Assembly: GCA_973895155.1 (NCBI GenBank) | Contig: OZ316899.1 | Coordinates: 5,022,001 to 5,086,000 of the forward strand | DNA length: 64,000 nt | Source: Marsupella aquatica | Taxonomy: Eukaryota > Marchantiophyta | Direction: 5' to 3' | Part shown: positions 11,314-23,140 of the stretch, piece after piece | How the letters are laid out: each line of letters starts with the position of its first letter | How positions within the stretch are numbered: the stretch's first letter is position 1 | Notes under the pieces: model-generated | Databases searched by the model: none | Seen by the model: the letters and a program-made list of their open reading frames with translations, nothing else | Told to the model about the DNA's origin: nothing | Program-made: the position numbers and the translations under genes

Positions 11314-11598
11314 TGTTAGGAATTGACTCGAGTTCCCAACTTTAGTTAGTTTGGCCTTACTAGGGTTAATTGACCCTTGATTAGGTTAGGATAAGATCCA
11401 TTTATTTAGGCCCACACATTTTAGTCCCTCTTGGGGGTATAGGTTGGAGGAAAAGCATTCTCTCCCTCATTCTTCACATGTTCAATGTCATGAGCTATGG
11501 ATTCTTCAGGAGTTTCTCCATGATCGTGGTGTCTTATTGGTGTAGTGTGAGATTGAGCGCTCTCATGTTCCGCATTGCTGTCTAGTCTGGATCCGACA
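11314..11598 (+). repeat. Copia 5' LTR
   Basis: The LTR begins TGTTAGG and ends CCGACA (TG...CA), about 285 bp. Thirteen bases later comes GTGATATCAGAAC at about 11611, two mismatches from a TGGTATCAGAGC-type primer binding site for initiator tRNA-Met. CACAA just before it may be the target duplication, but the matching right copy is not seen. Confidence 0.7.
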
Positions 11599-11639
11599 GT
11601 TTTCTTACAAGTGATATCAGAACATATCTAAATCTAAGT

Positions 11640-13720
11640 CCCGTAGTAAGAAGGTTCAATGTTGGCATTGCCATGAGAAGGGCCACACCAAGTGGTCTTG
11701 CTCTTCTTTGACCAGACATAAGCGTCTTGCTTCTGATGGTGCATCTTCATCTTCAACCGGCATAGTGATTGTTGATCATGAGGATGGTGTTGAAGTGCTA
11801 TGTATTGGTGCTATTAACTTTGTGTATGACAATAAATGGATGTTGGATTTGGTTTCCTCTTATCACGTGTGTTCAACGCAATCTTATTTCTTTACTTACC
11901 AAACGTGTACTGGTAGCGTGGAAATTGACAACGGGGTCCGATGAGATCTTTGGCATGGGGACTATCAAATTTGGATGTTTGATGGTGTTGTGCGAGCCTT
12001 GAAAAAAGTCAGGCATATACTAGACATTTCTAAGAACTTGATTTCTCTTGGTGTTTTGAAGGTTAAATGATGGATCTCATTTCATTGCGTGTGATGGTGC
12101 GCTCTTTGTCGTCAAAGATGATGTATCTTTGATTAAGGCACTACGGCAGAATAATTTGTACGTCTTGCAAGGAGATGTTATTGCTCCTATAGTGGAGTTG
12201 GATGCGGTGAAGGCTACTATTCTTGCAGATTAGAACAAGCGACATCTATCTGCCCATGATGATGAGTCTGTTGCCTTAATGGTTAGAGGTAGATCAACCC
12301 AGCATAATGCGGATCAATCTAGATTTAGATCTCAGAACAGATCTAAATCTAAGTCCCGTAATAAGAAGGTTCAGAGTTGGCATTGCCATGAGAAGGACCA
12401 CGCCAAGTGGTCTTGCCTTTTTTTGACCAAGTAGAAGCGTCTTGCTTCTGATGGTGCATCTTCATCTTCAGTTGGCATAGTGATTGTTGATCATGAGGAT
12501 GGTGCTGAAGTGCTATATATTGGTGCTGGTAATTTTGCGCATGACAATAAATGGATGTTGGATTTGGGTTCCTCTTATCACATGTGTTCAATGCGATCTT
12601 ATTTCTCTACTTACCATTTGTAAATTGGTAGTATGGAAATCGGCAACGGAGTCCGATGTGAGATCGTTGGCATGGGGACTATCAAATTTTGGATGTTTGA
12701 TGGTGTTGTGCAAGCCTTGGCAGAAGTCAGGCACATACCAGACATCTCTAAGAACTTGATTTCTCTTAGTGCTTTGGAAGTTGGTGGATCGCATTTACTG
12801 TACATGATGGTGCACTCTTTGTTGTCAAAGATGATATATCTTTGATTAATGCGGTACGGCAGAATAATTTGTACATCTTGCAAGGAGATTTGATTGCTCC
12901 TAGAGTGGAGCATGTGAATTTTGTGCTAGAACGTTTGGATGCTGTGACATCATCAATTGGTTCAATTGAAGCACCATCAACATCTGGTCGCACATAGACC
13001 ATAGATTTATGGCATGCATGTTTAAGGCACTTGAGTGGTAAAGGATTGGCCACCTTGGCAAATAAAAATTTGTTGCAAGGAGCCCAATCTGGTAAACTTT
13101 CTTTTGTGAAGATTGTATCTTTGGCAAGCAGAAGAGAGTAAGTTTTAGTTCTAGTTCCTACCATTCTCGTGAGATTCTTGAGTATGTACATTCAAATGTT
13201 TGGGGTCCAGCGTCGGAGCCGTTGTTAGGTGGAGTCAAATATTTTGTGACGTTTGTAGATGATTACTCTCAAATGTGTTGGCTGTACTACATGAAGGAGA
13301 AGTCTCAAGTATTTGAGATCTTCAAGGAGTGGAAAGCTATGGTGAAGTATAACCTAGGAAGGAGTTGAAGTGTGTTCCGGGTAGATAACGGTGGCAAGTA
13401 TAAGTCCAATGAGTTTGACCAATTTGGTCGGAACCTTGGCCTCAAACGTCATTACATTGTACCGGAGACCTCATAGCATAATGGAGTGGCCAAACGGTTG
13501 AATCGTACATTACTGAAGAAAGCACACAGTATGCTACGTAGGTCCAAGTTGCCCAATAATTTTTGGACTGAAGCTGTCAACCAAGCTGCATACGTTTATA
13601 ACCTGTCATTGCACAGTAGTAAATTGATGCAGACTCCATTTGAGTTGTGGTATAAAAGATTTGCTAATTACCTAGACTTTGAGGTGTGTTGCATATGTAC
13701 AAACACACAGGTTTAAGTTG
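11640..13720 (+). pseudogene. Copia gag-pol remnant with tandem duplication
   Basis: A zinc knuckle, CWHCHEKGHTKWSC, is encoded near 11660 and again, as CHEKDHAKWSC, near 12370. Each is followed by a degenerate aspartic protease region (MLDLVSSYHVCS and MLDLGSSYHMCS; the expected D-S/T-G is lost or altered). GAG-pre-integrase (LWHACLRHLS) lies near 13005. Integrase motifs follow near 13190-13720: VHSNVWGP, FVTFVDDYS, FRVDNGGKY, and HNGVAKRLNRTLL. Several stops and frame changes break it, for example at 12428, 13139, 13367 and 13475. No reverse transcriptase was found, so the 3' half of pol is missing. Confidence 0.75.
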
Positions 13721-14103
13721 GATCGCAAGTCTAAAAAATGTATTTTTCTAGGCTCTAGTCTAAGGCAAAAGAATTACAAATTGTGAGATCTTATAGATTG
13801 TAAGACAATTATGAACAAAAATATTGTTTTTGACGAAAAATGATTGTCAAAACTTTAGAATAATAAGGCTCCATTTGAATTGTGGTATAAAAGACCTGTT
13901 AATTATCTAGACTTTGAGGTGTGTTGCCTATGTACAAACACATAGGTTTAAGTTGGATTGTAAGTCTAAAAAATGTATTTTTCTAGGCTCTAGTCTAAGG
14001 CAAAAGACTTACAAATTGTGAGATTTTATCCATTGCAAAACAATTGTGAACAAAAATATTATTTTTGACGAAGAATGTTTGTCAAAACCTTAGAATAATA
14101 AGG
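13632..14103 (+). repeat. Tandem duplication of about 235 bp
   Basis: The sequence from about 13632 to 13866 is repeated from about 13867 to 14103 with scattered differences. Both copies start near CTCCATTTGA and run through the end of the integrase coding region and the AT-rich stretch after it. Confidence 0.8.
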
Positions 14104-14369
14104 AGGAGCAGGTGGAGGAATACTCTCGGTGGAGTTTGATGGTGTTGAAAAAACTATTGGTCTCTCTAGTAGAGGTGCAATTCCTCAATTGAAACACTTT
14201 ACAAGGACCAATCTTGGTTTATTCTCTCATAAATTTGGTTTTGTAATATTTTATGTTCACTTGATTGAGCATGACGATGATCCAATATTATGATCCAATA
14301 TTATATTGTTCATTGAAGATGAAGACTCCTCTAATTATGAAAAAACTATGATCTCTCTAGAGAAAAATA

Positions 14370-14458
14370 AATGGATGAAGGCAATGTTGAAAAAGATAAG
14401 TGGATGAAGTCAATATTGAAAAAGATAAATGAATGAAGACAATGTTGAAAAAGATAAA
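14370..14458 (+). repeat. Short tandem repeat, about 33-bp unit, three copies
   Basis: A unit containing GTTGAAAAAGATAA and ATGAAG is repeated three times with small changes. It lies in the AT-rich 3' part of the copia remnant. Confidence 0.7.
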
Positions 14459-14589
14459 CTTGGCTTTTAGTGAACATGTCTCATAGAAAGACATTTATTT
14501 TGTGTAACTTCTGATCTTGGGTTAGATCTTATGTATCTAATTATTGTTTTTATACATGAATTGCTTCATTTTAATATTTACATGACCCC

Positions 14590-15720
14590 TGAAAAGGGAT
14601 TCACATTTCCTTTACTATGCTGAAAAATCTGCAAAGCGCCCGTCATTTTGACTTGAGAGGAGAAAAGTCTGCGGTCAGTGAGGGGTGCTCCGAAAGCCCT
14701 TTACTGCCCGAAGCTGATAGATAATGAGGGTAACTCCTGTTTGCAACATAGAATACCTCTCTTTTGATGTAGACTCCAAATGCCTTGGGCGCTTTATTGT
14801 TTCTATTTGTCAGGTTCGATGAAGTACTTATGTCATCCAAAAGGCATGCTCATATCACATCTGCCTTCAATTCTCAGTATCTCTCGAATCTAGTAGGCAG
14901 AATAAACGAGTATTATCAATGTTAGTGAAACCATTCACCACAAGCCATTCCACAGACCATGCAAAGTACATGGTTAAGGGGTGGGGGACAGTGGGCGCCC
15001 ACCATGACTGAGTATTACCAGCTGGTATGTGCCGTTAAGGTAGCAGCTTTTACGGAGTGAGGGATTCCACATAGTCTAGTAGGAATTTTCCTTCACCCCA
15101 GCTTCAGTCCAGGCCCCCTCACCCTGTACTGTAGGAGCGCGCAGCTTGCTCATTTGCTCTATGTACACCTTAAGACGTAGACTGTCTAACTTGTAGAATA
15201 ATTCCAGTTCAGCTAGCTTTAATTAAAGAGCGAGTGTAGGATTGCGATAAAGGATACTGTAACCCATCGAGGTTTCCAAACGCCAAGAAATCCCAACCCC
15301 CACCCCCCCCCCCGCTCCTAGAAGTTTCCGCGGAAGAGCAATTGTTGATGAAAAAAGTGCAACTTAGTTTTAGATGAAACAACCTTAGACGCACATACAT
15401 TCACTCAGTAATGATCAGGTAGAAAGAACCAGGGAGGTATAAACGTATAAACAGCATGAGATACTGACCTAACAAAAGGTCAAAACGTCCTTACATTACG
15501 AAAAGTTTCGAGGGAAAAAATATGGAACTCAAAGGCCACAATTTTCTTAAAATGCCTCTCCTCTACGGTAATGTCATGGTCATCGCTGAAGTCATGATCA
15601 TAAGGGCCATCCAAGTTTCTACTCTAAGGGGGAACCACTGGCCACCACTCCAAAACCCTGACAGGCTCCCATGGCCCTTCCTGAAACATTATATGAGGTC
15701 TAAAATTTAAAGGCGGCATT
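14590..15720. other. Intergenic region downstream of the RGG gene
   Basis: I see no gene here. The region contains a C-rich run near 15301-15313 and must include the 3' untranslated region of the minus-strand RGG gene that ends at 15722. No polyadenylation signal was assigned with confidence. Confidence 0.4.
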
Positions 15721-15721
15721 T

Positions 15722-17984
15722 TCACTTGGCTCCTAAGTTGGGGAACTGCCCGGGATCCTCAATCCGAGGGGCTGAAGCTCGCCGTGCATTATGAAGCCCA
15801 CCAGAAATATTACCCCTACCACCAGATCCTGAAACTCGATCACCATCCCCACCTCGACCATCACCCCCACGACCCTCACGGCCACGGCCACGACCACGAA
15901 CGCGATTGCCGCCAGATCCATAGTATTTCTCACCGTCGACAGGTTTCAAAAAATCATTGATGCTCTGCGTCTTGAACATGAGGGCATATAATTAGTTCAA
16001 TAATTTCCAAATCAGCCACGATACGACAGGTACAAATGGAGTGGATAAATTTTGACACTTACCTTCTTAGCCTTTTCTTCTTTCTCGAGGGCCTCCTTCT
16101 CCTTCTTCTTCTTATCCTTGTCTGAGCCCTGCGGACGAAGGCTAAATTAGTCGGGTGCTCCAACATCGAAAACTAGAGAGATTGTGGGTCAACTATGCAT
16201 TCAAAACATGAGAAATTCAACGCCAAAAATACGGCGAGAAAGGGGGTCCAAGGGAGGAAAAAGGACAGGAATTGTGTGCACCACTTTAATGAAGACGTCC
16301 TCGTCGTGTTTCTTGTCCACCAGTTGCATGGACGCAAAGGCCTTGTCTGCCTCGACCTTTCTTTCTTCAGCCTTGCTAGACAAAAGAGCCTTTCGCTTGG
16401 ACTCCAGGATCTTCTCATATTCGTCAAGAGTGAGCTCCTGCAAAGAGAAGTCCAGATCAACGCTTTCTAGAGCACCATCGACTCCCCTCGGCGGGAGACA
16501 TCATAAAAGAGTAAGTAAAGAAACCAGTGTATGAAACGGTATTTTGGAGAAAGCCAGCTCACATTATCCTCGTCGGCATCTTTCATAGGGCTACCGTCCT
16601 CGGGCATCGCATCCTCTTCGACGCTTACCTCACCTTCTACTTTTTCCTCTCCACCTACGGGAATTTTCTCAGCTTCATCCTTGAAGCTAACATCCTGCGT
16701 CTCCCTGCAGCAGGGGAGACCTCACAGATTAGAAGGCTTTCATACTAAAAGCAACTAGTGACGTCCGGAGAAGAGATGCCACTCTGGAAGGTAATGTTAT
16801 GATAAGACATCCAGCTTCACCACTTACTGCAAGGTAGTTTGATCGCCTTCAGATCCCCAATTCCCGCGACCCGAACCATCGCGTTTAGTCTCATTGCTGC
16901 AATAACACGTCAAAGTCTAACGGAATCAGAAACAACAATGAATGGAAGAAACCGAGACTAACGATACATAAATTGATAGAATCCGGTCTGGGAGCCCTCG
17001 ACAATTCAGATAAAAGCTGATAGGGGGAATATGGAGAGTAAACAGGACAGCGACCCGCGATAATCCACAACTATAGTTCTGAAATAACAGAATAACATCC
17101 TAGAATGACCCAAAAATTAAATACTGTCAAGCCAGGCCCCTTGTATCCATATCGTGCCTTGTTTATCAAGCAACAACAAATCACGTGATCCAGACGGTAT
17201 AACAAAAGAAAGGGAGTACCCAAAACCAGAGCCACTACGACGATCGAACTCACGGCGACGATGTCGATCATCGCCATCACTTCCAAGCCCACGATCACGT
17301 CCGCGGCCAACAACACGACCTCCTCTTCCACGACTTCCTTCGTGTAACCAGTTCTCCCCTTCCCCTCTGTGAGTCCTCTCACCACCGTAACCACCGCCAT
17401 AGCTGGCGACGCCCGACGGAACTACTCCGTCGCCATTGCCACCGTAACCACCTCGGTTACCCGCAGACCCGTCATTACTATTCTCTCGGCTGAGATTGAA
17501 ATTGCGATCACTGCTGTGCCCTAAACGTTCACGAGAAAGCCCGTCGCGGGTATCACGTTGATATCCACTATCACGTTCGCGGTCCCCAAAACTACCACGG
17601 CCACCTCCGCGAATACCACGACCGCCTCCTCGACCACCACGACTACCCTCGAAGGGTTTCGCTTCCTTCACTGGAGCATGAGAACACTAGATAAGAAGAC
17701 AAGTCGTACAAAAGAGGCCTCGCACATCGATCCTCTCCATCAATCAAGATGCGAGCGAACTGAATGAGAAGCGGCCAAAGCATTGCAAAACCACAATCAC
17801 CTGCTTCAGATGCTGGCAGCGGCTTCGTTGACATGCGACCTGGAGAAGCAACAGAGACTGCAGTCGGCGGCTTCTTAACGACGGTCTTCTCCGTAGGGGA
17901 AGGAAGGGTAGCTCTGGCAATCACAGCCGTCGGTTCCTCGTTCTCGTCATCGCCAAGAAGGTCAAAATAATTCTGCGAAGACAT
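15722..17984 (-). CDS. RGG-repeat RNA-binding protein, HABP4/PAI-RBP1 (RGGA-like)
   Basis: This is the only clearly intact host gene in the window. Seven exons can be joined with GT/AG borders: 17984-17801, 17670-17220, 16896-16828, 16704-16563, 16437-16282, 16128-16063 and 15970-15722. They give 1,317 nt, that is 438 residues plus a TGA stop, with all phases agreeing. The N-terminus MSSQNYFDLLGDDE is the Stm1-type start of plant RGGA proteins. Exon 2 is rich in RGG/GGR repeats (GGRGGGRGIRGGGRG and similar). NETKRDGSGRGNWG, ELTLDEYEKILE and EDVFIK are the usual HABP4-family blocks. INDFLKP is followed by a second RGG tract near the C-terminus. Proteins of this family bind RNA and ribosomes and associate with mRNPs, mainly in the cytosol with some in the nucleus. 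The intact frame among decayed transposons implies selection. Confidence 0.92.
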
Positions 17985-18997
17985 GCTGGCGCCGATGCCG
18001 AGCAACCGGCTTCCTTGGGTTCGAGGTTTCTCCCCACAGTACCCTTCCTTCTTACAACTTCATCAAACCCTTCTGTAATCAGTCTTCACGCATTCCCGAG
18101 GCCGTCAACTTCGAATGTTAAAGACACAAATCGTGCGGTCACCATTTACAAAAGCTATTACAATCAGACACAGAGGACGTTCAAGCACGGCAATCGTCTT
18201 CCGTCCGTCATTCACGGTCAGCAGATTCCACGCCTTCCCTTTGTAAGAAACGATCAACGCAGAGAATACAACCACCATGGAATTTCAGACTCGCTCCTGC
18301 GACTAAACCTCACTCACAATCATGGTGTGTTGGGCTTGTGAAGTAACAAAGACGAGAACGAGCTGCAACCACCGTGCTGGTATGAAGCCATCTGAAGAAC
18401 ACCCGCCAGCCGGCCCTACCTCGCGATATCCCCTAAACCCTCTCGATCGGGCTCAATGAGTTCGCGCCATCCGATCGTCCCATCCAATCCTCGACATCCG
18501 ACGCAGCTCTTGGAATCTCTGACCTAACGCTGAAGACTCGTCGTTAGCTCGGAGGTGAAGTAGGATGAATGATCAACTCCTTGGAGTACGGTTCCCCAGG
18601 AACGTACGGACAACATAGGGACTCGTTTTCTGGTGTGTGGAGACAATAGGGCGTCTCAAACCTGAGTTTTCCATTTGAGTTACGGGTAACTCTCTTTTGC
18701 CGTAACCCAAGTTACGGGTTACTTCTATGATACCTGACCGGAGGGGGGTGGGGGGGCAGGGTTTGACCCGTGCCTTAATGCATTAGTTACGGGAAACAGC
18801 CCGCTCAAAGTTCCCCTCCATTTCTGAATGTTTTTGCCGCCAGGCCCCATGTAGCAATAATAACTCAAAACCTAGGCAGGAAATGTCGGCATTCAAATTC
18901 AAAATCGCCCTCATTTTGTGTGTCGTTCTCGTATTCCCTCTCGATGCTCATTACTTCCTGAGCCGGCATTGCGACGGTCGTTCGAGCTCAAACAAAA
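17985..18997. other. Upstream region of the RGG gene and start of the Harbinger area
   Basis: No gene is recognised. The part nearest 17985 should contain the promoter and 5' leader of the minus-strand RGG gene. Around 18676-18800 there are repeated GTTACGGG words in both orientations (GAGTTACGGGTAACTC is nearly self-complementary), and a G-rich run at about 18740-18760. The GTTACGGG cluster may mark an end of the PIF/Harbinger element, but no matching right end was found. Confidence 0.35.
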
Positions 18998-20548
18998 TTG
19001 CTGGCTATGAAGAATCAGCTTAATACCATGGGGGAGGTCGACGATGCCATTTCAGATTCAGAGACTCCAATTGCCGATCAGAATTCAGAAGCTCTGTCAG
19101 GTATCGCGTTCAATTTAGGACCTCATTCAGTGTTGTCTGCACTAAACATGGCGAGAAATGGAGGTCGACTTGTACAAGCTGGAGTTTCGGCTCCCAAGTC
19201 CACATTTGCGCATGGTATGAGCGTTGCAGGGGGGCGAGAGAAGTTCAGGTTGAAGTACGAGGATTATGGATTGATCGTGGACTGGTTGGAGAATCCAGAT
19301 AATTTCAACCAGATCCATGGTGGAGGTAAGACTAAGATACAAGGGAGACCGATGAGCAGGGCCACTGTTTTTAAACAGATGCTTGTTGCTTTGCAAGCCC
19401 ACAACTTTCCAAGGAACATCACTGGGCCTAATCTGAATAAGAGATTTGGCAGGTTTGTCGCCAAATACAAGGAAGCTCGTGAGTTGAAAATGGCCAGTGG
19501 AGGGGGTCTAACAGAGGATGATTTGGAGGCAGGGCTCTGTTTGGAGGACAAGTTAAATAGGATATGTCCTCATTTTGAGAGGATGCATGCTCTGTTTGGA
19601 GCATGGCCTAATGTGGCACCTCGAGGCACTGGTGATTTTGGCATAGACGTTGATGAATTCACAAGCTTCGATCCGAATGAGGACCAAGATGGAGACACCG
19701 GTCTCCATGATGTTGGATCAGTCCCTCAATCACCGACAATCATTCTGACTGGTATACTATTTCACAAATGCTATTCTATGTTGAGACGCCAGTATTCTTT
19801 GCAGACCGACAGCCATAACACTTGACTCAAGTGGATAAATTTGAATTCTTGCTCCTCATCTCACAAATCAATTTCTTGTTTTGTAGAGGGACCTGCAGGT
19901 GTTGATGACACTATGGATTTCAATTCAGAGGCTTTTTGGGAGGAAGACCTCATGGACATTGCAAGGGATTCGGTTCCTGTTGCCGATAGTACAGGAACCC
20001 ATTTTGGTGATTCGACCTATCCAAGGGAAACCGCGATTGCTTCAAGTGCAGAAATTCCAACAGTACCATCTGCCACACCAGCAAGAAATTGAACTCCGGC
20101 AAGACAACCAGTTGGGGGTTTGGCAAATAAGGAGAACCAGCCACCAAAGAAAACTCCATCAAAGAAGTCTGACAGCCAGCAACCTGCCCCTCCAAAGCCC
20201 AACCTTGCACAAATCTATGTAGAGCGGCTTCTACAAAAGGCAGAGTACAAGAAAGACCTTATCCAAAATCGGGAGAAGTGGAAGATGGTTGAATTGGATG
20301 AAAAAAGGCAAGCTTGACTAGACACGTCTATAGAGGCTACAAAGAGGGATTGATTGATGCGAAAGCATGCGTTGAAAATGAAGATGGAGACTTCTGCTAA
20401 TGCTGAAAAGAAAGCCTGCCATCATGATCGCTACCATCATTGGCAGATGTCTAGAGCAAAGAGGAGGGCTCAAGTGTTGATTGAACTCTCCCAAAGCAAC
20501 AAGTCTGATGAGCAGATCAAGGCTTTGATGGCTCTTGTTGAGGACTAG
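18998..20548 (+). pseudogene. Myb/SANT-like ORF of a PIF/Harbinger element, decayed
   Basis: The first exon (18998 to about 19751) encodes a protein with a Myb/SANT-like trihelix pattern: YGLIVDWLENPDNF, then RATVFKQMLVALQAH and LNKRFGRFVAKYKEARE. An intron follows to about 19886, ending TTTTGTAG. The second exon encodes an acidic part (MDFNSEAFWEEDLM), a K/P-rich stretch (KENQPPKKTPSKK) and a charged helical tail (IYVERLLQKAEYKKDLIQNREKW). Three in-frame stops, all TGA, lie near 20090, 20315 and 20352. In PIF/Harbinger elements a Myb-like protein is paired with the DDE transposase and helps it reach its target DNA, and such a transposase lies convergently at 21911-23140. I therefore read this as the partner ORF, though host Myb/SANT genes can look alike. 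Confidence 0.65.
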
Positions 20549-20559
20549 TATAGGCGCGC

Positions 20560-21900
20560 CTACGGAAAGGCTAAGTGTACTTTGCATATGTCTTGACTTA
20601 TGAATAAAATTGAAGTGACACTTTTCCTGACCTCATGTCTTCAAGTACATGCATGCGTATGCTTGCCCAACACTGCTAATGTAATCTCACACTTGCATTC
20701 AACTTGGGATCCAATGCCTTTGGTCATACTATGTGAAACGTCCAATCAATCGCTCTCACCCTCTCCCTCTCATTCTCTCACGTGTCGCAGACGATTTTGG
20801 TCCCCTTTTGCCCATGTTATTGGTCTGGTTTTGTCTTCATTTTTGGTCCCATTTTTTCCCTTCGCTTTTGTGAGTCCCTGATAGGGTTCTCCGCCCCTTG
20901 ATGAGCTCATACTCCGGTTTTGAGAAGGGTTCAGCTTTGGAGACAGCTACTTCACACATTCCACCCAGGTTTTGCTTTGATTTTGGTTCCATGTTGGTGT
21001 TTAAAAGTTTACTTGTGCGTCCTATTGCGCGTTGTGACATATCGCTTTTGTTGAGCTTATCTGCTTGATAGTGTTGTCGACTCCATTTGCGTTGCCAACT
21101 TCTGGAATTTGTAATTCCTTTGAACTGGGACGTACCCAACAGCTACGACGCAAGAACGTAGAACTCATGGCCAGGCCAAAGAAGAAGTGCATGACCAGGA
21201 GGTGGCCCATGAGCCCCAATATTAGCTCACCAGCTGAATCTATCATCCAACCTAAGGTTGAGCTCTAGGCAAAACAACAAATGAAGGAGGAGCCGCTAAC
21301 CCCACCGCTAGCTGTTGTGGTGAAGGAGGAGACTATCAATGCTGTCATGAAGGAGGAGCCCCTTGTGCGGTTTAAGGCTAGGAACAAGTTCAAAGCTACA
21401 GCAGCCATGATGCGACAGAGGAGAAGTGGCAATAGAGAAAACAAATGGCACAATTTTTGGGTGCAAGACCATCCTTATGCAGGCTCCATCCCATAGGCAA
21501 TTGAGTTTTGTTAAGCTACATCCCATAGGCAATTGAGTTTTGTTAAGCTCCATCCCATAGGCAATCAAGTTTTGTTAAGCAAATTATTCCAATTTGTGTC
21601 TCTGCCGAGATAGGGATTTTGATTTTTAGACACAAGCATTTCAGAAAATGATAAACTGAGATTCATCCAATCTTGTACTCATCTCTTTTTTTGAAGTGGG
21701 AAAGCAATTTCTTTGCTCATTTTGCGTATTGGCACTTGAAACCCTAAATTTCAATTTCTTTCTTGGCACACCGATGTCTCATGAAAGTCATTGCTCAATG
21801 AAACAAAACTTTGAGAGTCTAGAGTTTAAACATGAAGGCTTATTACTGAGAAATGTTTTAACACATGTGGTCTCCCAAACTGAACATTTTTGGAGCCAAG
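20560..21900. other. Region between the two Harbinger genes
   Basis: No gene is recognised. A short open stretch at about 21150-21495 encodes a lysine- and glutamate-rich peptide with repeated KEEP motifs (MKEEPL occurs twice), flanked by stops. A three-copy 32-bp repeat follows at 21487-21580. Confidence 0.35.
21487..21580 (+). repeat. 32-bp tandem repeat, three copies
   Basis: Copies start at 21487, 21519 and 21551 with the word CATCCCATAGGCAATTGAGT (CAATCAAGT in the third copy) and each contains TTTTGTTAAGC. The spacing is exactly 32 bp. Confidence 0.9.
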
Positions 21901-21910
21901 CTGTCTAACT

Positions 21911-23140
21911 CTAAGAAGTACTGGCAGCAGCCCATAGACACCCGCCTGGCTGCCTATGAAAAGCCAATGCAGTTGCCATTACAGCCTGAAGCCGAGCTGT
22001 TGGATTTACAGCACCCGCTTTGCGCCTGTGCCCATGAGGCTCTGCAGGTTCCTCCTCGTCCAAGTGTTCCACGACAATCTCTTGGTCCTCCTCACTCCAT
22101 AAGTCGTTCCTACTAATCACATAATTGCGGAGTCGAGCACATATGCCTATCCACCTAACCATTCATAGGTGTTCCTTGGTAGATTTCAGTTGGATTCTGA
22201 TTTCCTTCAAAGAAAACCACCTAGACTTTAAAACACCAATACAATGTTCATTGGTAACCCAAGCTTTGGCAACACAAAAGTTGAAATCCTCCTTGTCCAT
22301 CGAAGTATCATACTTTTTGAATGCAGCGACAAAATGCTCCGCGGCCTGGTATCCAGAATCACCCAGCAAGTACTGTCCCTGGTCAAACAATTCCCCACCA
22401 ACCTCATTGCATTTCCTCCAAAGCTTGCTCCGCTTCAAGCATGTCAGATCAGATACTGAACCTGGCATACCTACTCACCAAGAATACAATTAATAGGGTG
22501 AGTAAAATCAGAGCTAGATATGGAAGACCTAAAATAACCTTCTTACCAGTATACAAATACAAGATCTTCCGTCTATGATCGCAGACAACTTGTGCATTGA
22601 TTGAGTATTTGCACTTCCTGTCGAAGTAGCATTCTCCTGAATCTTTTGGGCGCTGCGGCAATGGGATAAGTGTGCCATCAATGAGACCAACACATCCAGG
22701 AAAGCCTTTTTGACTGAACTCATTTGAGATGCTTGCTCGCTCTTCCCGTAGTGGCCATTGCAAGTGTGAATGGAGGGCATCCCCAATGCCTTGAAGCACC
22801 GTGTAGTAAAGTTGCATAGTGAGCCATTGCTGACACCCCAGATAGGGATCATATGATTTAAGCATGCCCCATTTCCATCATGGCCAAGCCTGTCCAAGGT
22901 GACGGCTAATTGCCAGCAAACTGGAGCCTGCTCATAGGCCAAGAAGACCGGTTGGGGGAGGCCATGACAAGCATCGACCCAAGGTTGCCAACCATTGATC
23001 GGCATCAACTGCAACCTTGGGAGGACGAGACAACCCGACTCATAGAACAAGCCTATGAGGAAGACCACTATGGCAAGGTAGCCCATGCCGGGAAGGAGAG
23101 AATAGAAGCCGCACGGGTGGGACCCCCATAGATGGAAGCC
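21911..23140 (-). pseudogene. PIF/Harbinger DDE transposase, decayed
   Basis: The family order is clear. LAVTLDRLGHDGNG and WGVSNGSL lie near 22900-22820, then GCVGLIDGTLIPL with the first catalytic aspartate (about 22690-22650), RKCKYSINAQVVCD, YLLGDSGY with the second aspartate (about 22360), and TNEHCIGVLKSRWFSLKEIR with the glutamate (about 22250-22200). An intron of about 85 bp joins YTG to MPGSVSDL with good GT/AG ends. One frame change lies near 22790, and a TGA stop near 22161 precedes the C-terminal MVRWIGICARLRNYVI. It is a HARBI1-like nuclease; this copy cannot make a full protein. The upstream 23130-23330 stretch has a low-complexity GAAGCC repeat. Confidence 0.8.

Larger units (their letters stand above)
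11314..14580 (+). mobile_element. Decayed Ty1/copia retrotransposon, no 3' LTR seen
   Basis: The 5' LTR starts with TGTTAGGAATTG at 11314. A primer-binding-site-like sequence follows it, and gag, protease, GAG-pre-integrase and integrase remains run downstream to about 13720. The gag/protease part is present twice in tandem, and a 3' part of about 235 bp is also duplicated. No second copy of the LTR start is visible before the host gene, so the 3' end is truncated or lost and the end coordinate is approximate. The element interrupts the outer methylase copy. Confidence 0.75.

Noticed and set aside
15733-15933. Second minus-strand ORF over the last RGG exon
   Set aside because: It is a shadow frame of a GC-rich repeat; the exon reads in the other frame as the conserved C-terminus.
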